NCBI RefSeq assembly: GCF_900167115.1
Contig: NZ_FUXZ01000002.1
Location: forward strand, 248,001 to 312,000
DNA from: Eubacterium uniforme
Lineage (GTDB): Bacteria > Bacillota > Clostridia > Lachnospirales > Lachnospiraceae
Length of the DNA stretch: 64,000 nt
Reading direction: 5' to 3'
The notes beneath the pieces are model-generated. The model was not told where the DNA came from. It worked only from the letters and a program-made list of their open reading frames with translations, and did not search any database. Both the position numbers and the translations under genes were made by a program. Positions 42,826 through 52,723 of this stretch are shown here, piece after piece. Position 1 is the first letter of the stretch; every line of letters starts with the position of its first letter.

Positions 42826-43692
42826 TTATTCCTCGTTATAATCATCTTCATAGTTTTCTTTAGTCTGCTTAATAACTAAAACCTCATCCAAATGTTCAAA
42901 ATCAACAACTGGAATAATATAACCTGACTGAGCAAGGTCATTTGAATCTAGTGATATTTCACTTACATATCCAATTAAAATTCCTGGAAGAAAACTTGTA
43001 CTAACATGACTTGTTAAAACCATGTCACCCTCTTTTACTTCAACTTCCTTTTTAACATTAGTTAATCTAAGCTGACCAGAACTATATTCTTCTAAGTCTC
43101 CACTAACAATACCTAAATCAGATGAACTTGCAAACTTAACACTTACTGCACTTTCATCATCAATTATTGCTCTAACTGTTGCATGATTATCATAAGTTTC
43201 TGAAACAATACCTACAAGTCCGCTTCCACTTATAACATTCATGCCAGCTTCAATACCATCCTTTTTACCTTTATTTATTGTAAATAAATTAAACCAGTTA
43301 CCTGAATCCTTACCTACTACTCTGCAGGCAATTTTTTCATACTCAGAATAAGTATTATCAAGTTCATATAACTCTCTAAGTCTTTCAAGTTCATATTTAT
43401 TCTGTGATAATAAAGAATTCTCCTGGGTCAATTCATCTATTTGCTGTTTTAATTGCTTATTCGTTTTCTCTAATTTTTTAACTTTAGCAAATACTTTTCT
43501 TCTATGTGTTAAATTCTTTCCTATATCATTGATACCTTCCTGAAGTGGAATAACAATCTTTGAAACATTATTTCTAATTGGATTAAAAATCTTTGGTTTA
43601 ATAGCTGATAAAAGCAAGGAAGCTATACAAATAAATATAAGAATAAATAATACATATGTAGTTGGTATTTTATTAATTTTCTTCTTATTCAT
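42826..43692 (-). CDS. mreC: rod shape-determining protein MreC
   Basis: The 288-residue protein has one N-terminal membrane helix (about 11-28), a coiled coil (about 70-110, 'VKKLEKTNKQLKQQIDELTQE') and the two beta-barrels of MreC ('NWFNLFTINKGKKDGIEAGMNVIS', 'GDMVLTSHVSTSFLPGILIGYVSEI'). It activates PBP2 from outside the membrane. An acidic tail ends the protein. Confidence 0.94.
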   Translation of the reverse strand: MNKKKINKIPTTYVLFILIFICIASLLLSAIKPKIFNPIRNNVSKIVIPLQEGINDIGKNLTHRRKVFAKVKKLEKTNKQLKQQIDELTQENSLLSQNKYELERLRELYELDNTYSEYEKIACRVVGKDSGNWFNLFTINKGKKDGIEAGMNVISGSGLVGIVSETYDNHATVRAIIDDESAVSVKFASSSDLGIVSGDLEEYSSGQLRLTNVKKEVEVKEGDMVLTSHVSTSFLPGILIGYVSEISLDSNDLAQSGYIIPVVDFEHLDEVLVIKQTKENYEDDYNEE

Positions 43693-43719
43693 GTTAATTC
43701 CTTTAATTCTAGAATAATA

Positions 43720-44748
43720 TTATAAATACTGTGGTATCTTAGGCTCATACATTAAATTTTTATATGATGAGTCTGAGATAATTTTCGTTACACCTCTAAT
43801 AACAGATTCACCTGGCTCATTAACTGTATTAACCTTAAAACCTGTTTCATTAGAAATCAAAATATCTAAATTTCTAATTGAAGATGTACCACCAGTTAAA
43901 TAAATTCCATTCTTTTTTATATCTACTATCAATTCAGGTGGTGTTCTATCTAAAAGTGTTTTAATATTATAAATTATTTCATTTAAATTATGAGTAATTG
44001 CCTTATTAACAACATCAGCACCAATCTGTCGACTTGATGGCAAACCAGTAATCATATTGCGACCATATACATCAACTTCAAGCAATTCATCATCTTCGTC
44101 ACTAACTAAAACATCTGCAATTTGGTTTTTAATTCTTTCTGCTGTTTTAACTCCAATCAAAAGATTATATTTTTTCTTAACAGCTGATGCGATAGCATCA
44201 TCTAAAATATTACCACCCATCTTAATAATCTTACTAAGTACAAGACCACCTTGTGATAATATTGATATTTCAGTAGTTGAACCACCAATGTTAATAATCA
44301 TATTACCATTTGGTTTATTGATATCTATACCAAGTCCAACAGCTTCAGCAATAGGTCTCTCAACAACATATAATTCCTTAACTTTAATATTAGAGTCAGA
44401 AACCACTTCAGAAAATCCATGTTTTTCAATTTCAGTAATATCAGTTGGAACTGCAACTAAAAACTTTCCCCCACTAACCATCTTTGGTTTATTCGCCATG
44501 ATAAAGTACTGTTCAAATGAAGAAATCATATTTGTCATATCTGTAATTACTCCATCTGTAACAGGGAATACACATTTAATGTTAGTTGGTGTTTTTTCAT
44601 ACATTTCGTAAGCACCATTTCCATAATCAAACATAGCTCCATCTTTAATTGCAACAATATTCTTGAAATTTGAAATTTCTTTAGTATTGCTATTATATAT
44701 TTTTATATTATTTGATCCTATGTCAACTCCATAAAATCCTATTGCCAT
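43720..44748 (-). CDS. mreB: MreB-family actin-like shape protein
   Basis: MreB filaments direct the elongation machinery. The 342-residue protein has the actin-type phosphate 1 loop 'FYGVDIGSNNIKIY', phosphate 2 'MIINIGGSTTEISIL', and 'GIYLTGGTSSIRNLDILI' near the C-terminus. The phosphate loops vary from the canonical DLGTAN / DIGGGTT, so it may be a divergent MreB or Mbl. It starts 13 bases after radC, the usual context. Confidence 0.93.
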   Translation of the reverse strand: MAIGFYGVDIGSNNIKIYNSNTKEISNFKNIVAIKDGAMFDYGNGAYEMYEKTPTNIKCVFPVTDGVITDMTNMISSFEQYFIMANKPKMVSGGKFLVAVPTDITEIEKHGFSEVVSDSNIKVKELYVVERPIAEAVGLGIDINKPNGNMIINIGGSTTEISILSQGGLVLSKIIKMGGNILDDAIASAVKKKYNLLIGVKTAERIKNQIADVLVSDEDDELLEVDVYGRNMITGLPSSRQIGADVVNKAITHNLNEIIYNIKTLLDRTPPELIVDIKKNGIYLTGGTSSIRNLDILISNETGFKVNTVNEPGESVIRGVTKIISDSSYKNLMYEPKIPQYL

Positions 44749-44761
44749 TTTTCACCTCAAA

Positions 44762-45457
44762 TTAAAGTAATTTATCTTTCTTAAAACTTGTAAACACATT
44801 ATCACCATATATAATATGATCAAGTAATTCTATTCCTAAAATTCTTCCAGCCTTAGCAAATCTCTCCGTTATAGCAACATCATCACCGCTCGGTGTCGGG
44901 TCTCCTGTTGGATGATTATGCATTATAATTACAAAATGTGCATTACATTTTAATGCAATGGAAAATACATCCTTAGGAACAGCAATTGTATGATTATTAG
45001 TACCAATGGATATAATTGAATCCTTAATCAGATTACATTTAACATCTAAAAATACAGCCTTAAAGATTTCAACATTACTATGCCTCATCTCTTCCATGTA
45101 ATAATCAGCAATTGTTTCAACTTCAGAAAAACATAGTTTTTCTTTTGCCTTGGTTTTTGAAATTCTTTTTGATAATTGCGCAACACAAAGAATCTGTATT
45201 GCTTTAACTTTACCAACACCATCTATCTTTAATAATTCTTCATAAGATAAATTCATTATTGATAAAAGTCCATCTTTGGAACCGCTTACATTCAATATGG
45301 TTTGAGCAAGATTAATTGCATTCTTACCCTTAATTCCACTCCTTAAGATAACAGCTAAAAGCTCTGCATCAGATAAACTCTGTGGACCATACATTAAACA
45401 CTTTTCATATGGCCTATCGCTAGCTGGTAGTTCCTTTATAAATTTAATATCATTCAT
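44762..45457 (-). CDS. radC: RadC-family JAB-domain protein
   Basis: The 231-residue protein has an N-terminal helix-hairpin-helix-like region ('LLAVILRSGIKGKNAINLA', 'LLKIDGVGKVKAIQI') and a C-terminal JAB metalloprotease fold with 'HNHPTGDPTPSGDDVAIT' supplying the zinc ligands. Its biochemical role is unsettled; it is not needed for recombination repair in tested species. First gene of the shape cluster. Its ribosome-binding site AAAGGA is followed by a normal spacing. Confidence 0.93.
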   Translation of the reverse strand: MNDIKFIKELPASDRPYEKCLMYGPQSLSDAELLAVILRSGIKGKNAINLAQTILNVSGSKDGLLSIMNLSYEELLKIDGVGKVKAIQILCVAQLSKRISKTKAKEKLCFSEVETIADYYMEEMRHSNVEIFKAVFLDVKCNLIKDSIISIGTNNHTIAVPKDVFSIALKCNAHFVIIMHNHPTGDPTPSGDDVAITERFAKAGRILGIELLDHIIYGDNVFTSFKKDKLL

Positions 45458-45601
45458 ATATTATCCTTTCCGGTTAGCACGTAGGATTATATATAATCAT
45501 GATATGCCCGATTTAATATTTTATCATAAATGCAGGTATGTTTAAACAATATACTCAAATTTAAGAAAATCTTAAACTTTTATTTTCCTAGCAAATACTA
45601 T

Positions 45602-46891
45602 CTAAATATTTACTATTTTTGCATCTACGAGGCTCTGTAAACTCTTTAAAATACCAAACTTACCATGTTGCCATGTAAGTCCACCCTGGAAATATACTGC
45701 ATATGGTTCCTTAATCGGACCATCAGCGCTAAGTTCAATTGAAGCACCTGAAATAAATGTACCAGCAGCCATAATAACCTGACTATCATAACCTGGCATA
45801 TCCCAAGGTTCAGGTGTTGCAAAACTATCAACTGGTGCAGCAGCCTGAATACCTTCGCAGAATTTAATTAATGCATCTGCTCTTCCAAATTCAACAGCTT
45901 GGATAATATCATATCTTTCTTCTGACTTGTTTGGAACAACCTTAAATCCAAGTTCTTCATAGATATTTGCTGCAAATATAGCGCTCTTAAGTGCGCTTGC
46001 AACAACTGTAGGTGCTAAGAATAATCCCTGGTAAAAACTTAAATTAGTACCAATCGTTGCACCAACTTCAGCACCAAGTCCAGGAGATGTTAATCTGTAT
46101 GCGCAACGCTCGATGCAAGCCTTAGTACCGGCAATGTAACCACCAATTGGAGCAAGTCCGCCACCTGGATTTTTAATCAATGAACCTACCACCATGTCAG
46201 CACCGAAATCAGATGGTTCATTCACCTGAACGAATTCGCCATAACAGTTATCAATCATAATAATTAAATCCTTGTTGATTGACTTGATGAATGAAATAAC
46301 TTCACCAATAGATTCAACACTAAGAGTCTTTCTGGTCTGATAACCTTTTGAACGCTGAATACCAATAAGTTTTGTATTTTCATTAATGGCTTCCTTGATT
46401 CCATCAAAGTCAAAAGAACCATCTTCCTTTAAATCAACCTGATTATATGAAACATTCCATTCCTTTAATGAATTAATTGAATCTCTGATACCAATAACTT
46501 CTTCTAAAGTATCGTAAGGTTTGCCTGATACATATAAAATTTCATCACCTGGGCGGACATTAGCTGCAAGTGCAATTGCAAGTGCATGAGTCCCACAAGT
46601 GATTTGAGGTCTTACAAGTGCAGCCTCTGTATTAAATACATCGGCATAAACCTTTTCAAGTGTATCTCTTCCAATGTCATTGTAACCATATCCACTACTA
46701 CCATTGAAATGAACATCTGCGACCTTATTCTTTTGAAAAGCATTTATAACTTTTAACTGATTATACTCAGCAACTTTATCAATCTTTTTAAACCTCTCTT
46801 CAAGTGATTCGAGAATCTTTTCGCCAAAATCATATACCTTCTTTTCAATTCCCATCGAAAGGTACATATTGTTTATATCATTATTTAACAT
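45602..46891 (-). CDS. PLP-dependent cystathionine beta-lyase-like protein (aluminium resistance family)
   Basis: The 429-residue protein belongs to the PF06838 family once named aluminium resistance proteins, now often called methionine gamma-lyase family. The PLP lysine lies in 'VVGSLIKNPGGGLAPIGGYIAG', with 'MIDNCYGEFV' before it and 'GSSGYGYNDIGRDTLEKVYADVF' near residue 65. It probably works on a sulfur amino acid; the substrate is not known. The order miaA then this gene is conserved in Firmicutes. ATG 46891 is favoured over TTG 46903, which is too close to the AAGGAG. It overlaps miaA by 11 bases. Confidence 0.88.
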   Translation of the reverse strand: MLNNDINNMYLSMGIEKKVYDFGEKILESLEERFKKIDKVAEYNQLKVINAFQKNKVADVHFNGSSGYGYNDIGRDTLEKVYADVFNTEAALVRPQITCGTHALAIALAANVRPGDEILYVSGKPYDTLEEVIGIRDSINSLKEWNVSYNQVDLKEDGSFDFDGIKEAINENTKLIGIQRSKGYQTRKTLSVESIGEVISFIKSINKDLIIMIDNCYGEFVQVNEPSDFGADMVVGSLIKNPGGGLAPIGGYIAGTKACIERCAYRLTSPGLGAEVGATIGTNLSFYQGLFLAPTVVASALKSAIFAANIYEELGFKVVPNKSEERYDIIQAVEFGRADALIKFCEGIQAAAPVDSFATPEPWDMPGYDSQVIMAAGTFISGASIELSADGPIKEPYAVYFQGGLTWQHGKFGILKSLQSLVDAKIVNI

Positions 46892-47834
46892 TATTATGTT
46901 CAATCTCCTTTATCATTACTTCAAGGATTTTATCTTCATCATAATCAAATTCATTTTTATTAATCATGATTACTTCTTTTTCTCTTCTAAACCATGTAAG
47001 CTGTCTCTTTGCAAAATGTCTGGTGTTTTTCTTGATTAGTTCAATAGCCTCTTCCTTACTTATTTCACCATCAAGATACATATAAACCTCTTTATATCCA
47101 ATCCCCTGCATTGAAACTAGATCTCTTCCATACCCTTTTTCCTTTAATGATTTAACCTCAGCAAATAATCCTTGCTCAACCATAATATCTACACGCTTGT
47201 TTATTCTATCATATAGATTTTTTCTATCATCATTTAGAACAAAATAAGCAAAATTATATGGTGAAGTTTTTTGCATTTCATTACTATTATGTTCGCTTAA
47301 CTTAGTATTAGTTTGTCTGAAAAATTCAATTGCACGAATAACTCTTTTTACGTTATTCTTATGAACAATTTCAGCATATTCAGGATCAACTTCTTTTAAT
47401 AAATCATATAAATAATCTTCACCTTTTTTTTTATAAAGATTCTCTAATTCTTTTCGAATTAATCCATCATCATTACTTTCACTAAAATCAATATCATATA
47501 AAACTGACTGAATATAAAAACCAGTTCCACCTGTAAGGATTGGAATATGCCCTCTACTTATAATCTCATCAATATACTTAGTAGCATATTGCTTAAAAGT
47601 AAACACACTGAAATCTTCATCAGGGTCTAGTTCATCAATAAGAAAATGAGGAACACCCTGCATCTCTTTTTTTTCAATTTTAGCAGAACCTATATCCATT
47701 CCCTTATAAACTGCAATTGAATCACAGCTTATAATTTCGCCATCAATTTTCTTTGCAAGATTAATTGAAAGTTCTGTTTTCCCAACAGCAGTTGGACCAG
47801 TCAAAATTACAATTGATTTATCCTTAATATCCAA
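46881..47834 (-). CDS. miaA: tRNA dimethylallyltransferase
   Basis: MiaA adds a dimethylallyl group to A37 of tRNAs reading U-starting codons; MiaB, also in this window, then methylthiolates it. The 317-residue protein has P-loop 'LTGPTAVGKTELSINLA', 'ISCDSIAVYKGMDIGSAK', 'HFLIDELDPDEDFSVFTF', 'LTGGTGFYIQ' and 'TRHFAKRQLTWFRRE'. Confidence 0.96.
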   Translation of the reverse strand: MDIKDKSIVILTGPTAVGKTELSINLAKKIDGEIISCDSIAVYKGMDIGSAKIEKKEMQGVPHFLIDELDPDEDFSVFTFKQYATKYIDEIISRGHIPILTGGTGFYIQSVLYDIDFSESNDDGLIRKELENLYKKKGEDYLYDLLKEVDPEYAEIVHKNNVKRVIRAIEFFRQTNTKLSEHNSNEMQKTSPYNFAYFVLNDDRKNLYDRINKRVDIMVEQGLFAEVKSLKEKGYGRDLVSMQGIGYKEVYMYLDGEISKEEAIELIKKNTRHFAKRQLTWFRREKEVIMINKNEFDYDEDKILEVMIKEIEHNNVK

Positions 47835-47865
47835 TTTAAAGATTCACCTTTCTAAACAAATAGAA

Positions 47866-50058
47866 TTAAACTATTCTCTTAAACTTTCTTTCCATGTCTT
47901 TCTTTGAAATCTCAATCATAGTAGGTCTTCCATGCGGACAGTTAAATGGATCATCAAGAGTTAATAATGTACTAACAAGTTCATTCGCTTCTCTTTCTGA
48001 AATTGCCATATTACCTTTAATTGCAGCCTTACAGGACATTGTTGCAATTCTATCGTTAATAGTATCATTAGTTAATGAACCCATATTACTATCTAACTTT
48101 CCAATAAATTCCTGTAATACATCTGCATAATCAAGATTTAATAGATTATAAGGAACTGATCTAATGATATATTCCTTATCTCCAAAGTTTTCTATCTCAT
48201 ATCCAAATTTATCAAGATTATCCTTGTACTCATTTACAACAGCTTCAGCCTGACCATTAAGAGAAATAACAACTGGAGGATTTAAGTACTGTTTATCAAC
48301 ACCATTCTCCTTAAACTGTTTTAAGTATTTCTCATAATTAACCTTTTCATGCGCTGCATGCTGGTCAATGATGTACATAGAATTCTTATATTCAATAATC
48401 CAGTATGTATCAAAAACCTGTCCAACAATTCTAAAATCAGGTTTATCATCTGCTCTTACATTAGGTGAAATTAAAGATTCCTGAACAGCATCTTTAATAA
48501 CATTTTCCTTAAACTCTTCTCTTAATTTATTTGATAAATCTTCGTCTTCCTTTTTACGATTAGCTTCAAAAGGTTCTGAAGCCTTATTAAAGAGTTCATC
48601 ATAAGAAGATGATTTCTTAATACCATAGTCAGACTTAGTTTCATTTTGATACTTAGTAACTTCTTCATCCTTTTTAGGTGATGGAGAGTTTACAACATTA
48701 TCTAAACTGATAGTTTTATTATTTTCAATTTTAGAATTATTATCTAATTTTGTATTATCTATGTTATTTGCTATATTTGTATCTGTAACATTTGATTTAT
48801 TACTAACTCCAAAATCATTTACTTTAGATTTATACTCTGTCTTATCCTCAGCAACATTATTAACACTTTGAGGTTTAATAATATCATTCCTTAATACATT
48901 AGGATTTTCAGATTTAATCGAATCAACACTCTTTACTGTTCCAGCACTTTCACTCAAGCCATCAGCTTTAGGAGCAACCTTATCTTCTTCTCTAGCAGCA
49001 ATCTGACTTTCTTTTCTGATTGCTTCCTTCTTTTCAGCTTCAGTTAAAAGTTCACCATCTCTGATTAAGTCGTTCTGTCTTAATGCCTTTCTAACTATAT
49101 CAACAATAAAATCAAAGATTTCATTGCCACGTTTAAATCTAAGTTCCATCTTTGAAGGATGAACATTTACATCAATCAAATTGCTATCTATTTCGATAAA
49201 TAAATTAGTGAATGGATACATATGCTGCATAATAAATGTTTTATAACCTTCTTCAATGGCTTTTGAAATAATACTACTCTTTATGTATCTTTTATTTATA
49301 TAATAATTTTCATACCCTCTATTACCTCTTGTAACGACAGGCTTACCGATAAAGCCATGAATCTTAAGAAAGTCATTACTTTCATCAATCTCAACAAGAT
49401 TTTTCGTAATGTCTCTTCCGTAAATGCTATAAATAACATCTCTTAAGTTACCATTACCAGGTGTATGAATTTTTGTATTTCCATTAACCTTTAAAACAAA
49501 TGAAATATCTGGATTTGAAAGAGCAATCTTTTGAACAATATCAGTAATATATCCACCTTCAGTAGAACCACTCTTTAAAAACTTACGTCTTGCAGGTGTG
49601 TTAAAGAAAATATTCCTAACAACAAATGTTGTTCCATCAGGAAGTCCAACTTCTTCAAACTTCTTCTCTTCTCCACCTTCAATTGCATATCTATAGCCAT
49701 AGATTTCATCTGCCTGTTTTGTTAATAACTCAACCTGACAAACAGCTGCAATACTTGATAAAGCTTCACCTCTAAAACCAAGTGAACCTACTGATACAAG
49801 ATCCTCAGCTGTTTTAATCTTACTGGTTGTATGTCTTAAAAATGCAACCTTAATATCGTCCTTATCAAAACCAATTCCATTATCTGAAATTCGAATCATG
49901 TCAAGTCCGCCATTTTTAATTTCAACACTAATATTAGTTGCCTTAGCATCGATTGCATTTTCTAATAATTCTTTTACGATAGAACTTGGTCTGTCGATTA
50001 CTTCGCCAGCAGCGATTCTGTTAATTGTATTTTGATCTAATACATTAATTTTTCCCAT
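47866..50058 (-). CDS. mutL: DNA mismatch repair protein MutL
   Basis: MutL links MutS to strand removal. The 730-residue protein has a GHKL ATPase domain (residues 1-330) with 'ELLENAIDA', 'DNGIGFDKDD' and 'GFRGEALSSI', a long polar N/K/S-rich linker (about 350-510) and a C-terminal domain with the endonuclease motif D-Q-H-A-A-H-E-K-V-N-Y-E. The motif means this MutL can nick DNA itself, as expected in an organism lacking MutH. One base separates it from mutS. Confidence 0.96.
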   Translation of the reverse strand: MGKINVLDQNTINRIAAGEVIDRPSSIVKELLENAIDAKATNISVEIKNGGLDMIRISDNGIGFDKDDIKVAFLRHTTSKIKTAEDLVSVGSLGFRGEALSSIAAVCQVELLTKQADEIYGYRYAIEGGEEKKFEEVGLPDGTTFVVRNIFFNTPARRKFLKSGSTEGGYITDIVQKIALSNPDISFVLKVNGNTKIHTPGNGNLRDVIYSIYGRDITKNLVEIDESNDFLKIHGFIGKPVVTRGNRGYENYYINKRYIKSSIISKAIEEGYKTFIMQHMYPFTNLFIEIDSNLIDVNVHPSKMELRFKRGNEIFDFIVDIVRKALRQNDLIRDGELLTEAEKKEAIRKESQIAAREEDKVAPKADGLSESAGTVKSVDSIKSENPNVLRNDIIKPQSVNNVAEDKTEYKSKVNDFGVSNKSNVTDTNIANNIDNTKLDNNSKIENNKTISLDNVVNSPSPKKDEEVTKYQNETKSDYGIKKSSSYDELFNKASEPFEANRKKEDEDLSNKLREEFKENVIKDAVQESLISPNVRADDKPDFRIVGQVFDTYWIIEYKNSMYIIDQHAAHEKVNYEKYLKQFKENGVDKQYLNPPVVISLNGQAEAVVNEYKDNLDKFGYEIENFGDKEYIIRSVPYNLLNLDYADVLQEFIGKLDSNMGSLTNDTINDRIATMSCKAAIKGNMAISEREANELVSTLLTLDDPFNCPHGRPTMIEISKKDMERKFKRIV

Positions 50059-50059
50059 A

Positions 50060-52723
50060 TTATTTATCCTTTAATTTATCCTGTAAATCATATAGTAAAC
50101 CAATCGCTTCAAATGGCGTAATACTATTAATATCAAGTGATAATAATTTCTCTTTTACTTCCTCTAAATTTGAATCAGAAGAAGCTGTTTCATGCTTAAT
50201 ATCATTTTCTATTTTTTCAAAACTATCAATAGCTTCAATCTTTTTAGCTGTATTAACAATATCAGCATTAGTAAGCTGAGCAAGTATTTCCTTTGCTCTC
50301 TGAATAACTCCGTCAGGAACTCCAGCTAACTTAGCTACCTGAATACCATAACTCTTATCAGCGCCACCTTTAATAATCTTACGAAGGAATACGATGTCAT
50401 CACCCTGTTCCTTAACGCTAATACAATAGTTATTAACACTATCAAGTTTACCTTCAAGTTCAGTAAGTTCATGATAATGTGTAGCGAACAGTGTCTTTGC
50501 ACCAATGATATTTACATCATTAATATACTCAACAACTGACCATGCAATACTAAGTCCATCAAATGTACTTGTACCACGACCAATCTCATCCAAGATTATC
50601 AAACTATCTTTAGTTGCATTTCTAAGAATGTTTGAAACCTCAGTCATTTCAACCATAAATGTACTCTGACCGCTTGATAAATCATCACTTGCACCAACTC
50701 TTGTAAAGATTTTATCGCAGATTGAAATGTTTGCGCTTTTAGCAGGAACGAAACTACCAATCTGAGCCATAAGAGTAATAAGTGCAACCTGTCTCATATA
50801 TGTTGACTTACCAGCCATGTTAGGACCAGTAATAATTGAAATTCTGTGTAAATCTCTATCAAGATATGTATCATTATTAACAAATGAATTATTAGGCATC
50901 ATCTTTTCAACAACCGGATGTCTACCATCCTTGATATCAATAACGCCCTCTGTATTAATGTTAGGTCTTACAAAGTTATTTCTTTCAGCAACATATGCAA
51001 GTGAAGCATATGCATCAATCTTTGCAATAGCCTTTGCAGTCTTTTGAACTCTTACAATCTGGCTTGCGATTTTCTCTCTAATATCAGAGAATATATTATA
51101 TTCCAAAGCATAGAGTTTATCTTCAGCACCAAGTATTGTATCTTCAAGTTGCTTTAATTCATCAGTTGTAAATCTTTCAGCATTAGTTAATGTCTGCTTT
51201 CTAATGTAATAATCAGGTACCATATCGATATTCGATTTAGTTACTTCAAAATAATAACCAAATACCTTATTGTACTTAACCTTCATATTCTTAATGCCTG
51301 TTTTTTCTCTTTCACGCATTTCAAGTTCTGAAAGCCAGCCTTTACCATCAGTTTTAGCTTTTCTTAGTTTTTCAATCTCCTCACTAAAACTATCCTTTAT
51401 AACGCCACCATCTCTTGCAGAAATAGGTGGTTCTTCAACAATGCTTTCCTCAATCAATTCATAGATATCTCTTAATGTATCAAGTTCCTCACAGATATGT
51501 TTAATCTCTCTTGTATCAAAATCTGAAAGAATAGTTTTTATTGGTGAAAGCATTTCAATCGAGCTCTTAAATGCAATTAAATCTCGTGGATTTGCTGTTC
51601 TATATGCAATCCTTGTAATAAGTCTTTCAAGGTCATAAACAGGATTTAAATACTCTCTGATTTCATCCCTTGTTATAAGTTCATTATTTAAACTTTCGAT
51701 AACATCAAATCTATCATTTATCTCGTCCTTAAGAATAAGTGGCTGTTCAATAAATGATCTAAGCATTCTCGCACCCATTGCGGTTTTTGTTTTATCTAAA
51801 ACCCAAAGAAGTGATCCAGCTTTCTGCTTTTCTCTTAATGTTTCTGTAAGTTCAAGATTTCTTCTAGTTGAAGTATCTAAAATCATAAACTTACCAGTTC
51901 TATATGGTGTTATCTTTGTTAAATGATCAAGTGAATTTTTCTGTGTTTCCAAAAGATAATTAAGTAATGCACCACCTGCAATACTTCCAAGTGGGTAATC
52001 GGATAATCCAAGACCTGAAATATCCATAACTTTAAAATGATCTTTTAATACAGAAATAGCTTTATCATCATCAAAATACCAGTCCTCTAGTGTATATACA
52101 TATGCACCAAGTCTATTCTTTAAATCATCAATATTAATTCCAGACATTAAAAAGACTTCGTTACTTACAATTTCTGATGGAGTAAATTTATAAATCTCGT
52201 CAATAAGAAGTCTTTTATCATTCACCTCTGTTACATAGTAATCGCCAGTACCAACATCAACAACACTAATACCATAAGCACCATCCGTGCATAAAATACA
52301 CATTAAGTAATTATTCTTACTATCATCAAGGCTTGTTATATTTAAATTTGTTCCTGGTGTAACAATTCTTGTAACTTCTCTTTGTACTAAAGTTTTTGTA
52401 TCAGCTGCATCTTCCATTTGTTCAACAATAGCTACTTTATGGCCATATGCTACTAACCTATTTAAATAAGAATCAACTGAATGATGTGGTACACCACACA
52501 TAGGAACTCGTTTTTCCAAGCCACAGGATTTACCTGTTAATGTAATTTCAAGTTCTTTTGATGCAATAAGTGCGTCTTCAAAAAACATCTCATAGAAATC
52601 ACCAAGTCTATAAAAAATAATACAATCACTATGTGCTCTTTTTGTCTCTATGTACTTTTGCATCATTGGAGTTACGCTGTCTATATCAACATTCGCACTC
52701 GTTACCTGTTCTAATAGTTCCAT
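50060..52723 (-). CDS. mutS: DNA mismatch repair protein MutS
   Basis: MutS recognises mismatches. The 887-residue protein has the mismatch-binding F-x-E in 'YRLGDFYEMFFEDA', the core and clamp domains, and the ATPase with 'GPNMAGKSTYMRQVALI' and 'DEIGRGTSTFDGLSIAW'. I chose ATG 52723 (MELLEQVTSANVD) because AAAAGGA lies upstream at a good distance; this start lies 38 bases inside the end of miaB. The overlap makes coupled translation likely. Confidence 0.95.
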   Translation of the reverse strand: MELLEQVTSANVDIDSVTPMMQKYIETKRAHSDCIIFYRLGDFYEMFFEDALIASKELEITLTGKSCGLEKRVPMCGVPHHSVDSYLNRLVAYGHKVAIVEQMEDAADTKTLVQREVTRIVTPGTNLNITSLDDSKNNYLMCILCTDGAYGISVVDVGTGDYYVTEVNDKRLLIDEIYKFTPSEIVSNEVFLMSGINIDDLKNRLGAYVYTLEDWYFDDDKAISVLKDHFKVMDISGLGLSDYPLGSIAGGALLNYLLETQKNSLDHLTKITPYRTGKFMILDTSTRRNLELTETLREKQKAGSLLWVLDKTKTAMGARMLRSFIEQPLILKDEINDRFDVIESLNNELITRDEIREYLNPVYDLERLITRIAYRTANPRDLIAFKSSIEMLSPIKTILSDFDTREIKHICEELDTLRDIYELIEESIVEEPPISARDGGVIKDSFSEEIEKLRKAKTDGKGWLSELEMREREKTGIKNMKVKYNKVFGYYFEVTKSNIDMVPDYYIRKQTLTNAERFTTDELKQLEDTILGAEDKLYALEYNIFSDIREKIASQIVRVQKTAKAIAKIDAYASLAYVAERNNFVRPNINTEGVIDIKDGRHPVVEKMMPNNSFVNNDTYLDRDLHRISIITGPNMAGKSTYMRQVALITLMAQIGSFVPAKSANISICDKIFTRVGASDDLSSGQSTFMVEMTEVSNILRNATKDSLIILDEIGRGTSTFDGLSIAWSVVEYINDVNIIGAKTLFATHYHELTELEGKLDSVNNYCISVKEQGDDIVFLRKIIKGGADKSYGIQVAKLAGVPDGVIQRAKEILAQLTNADIVNTAKKIEAIDSFEKIENDIKHETASSDSNLEEVKEKLLSLDINSITPFEAIGLLYDLQDKLKDK

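Noticed and set aside
44057-44611. 184-codon open frame on the plus strand opposite mreB
   Set aside because: It is antisense to a well-supported mreB, has a serine/threonine/isoleucine composition typical of a shadow frame, and lacks a ribosome-binding site.
45560-45576. TTTAAGA/TCTTAAA inverted repeat after the PLP-enzyme gene
   Set aside because: A 7-bp all-AT-type stem with only one G-C pair and no solid T run; too weak to list as a terminator.
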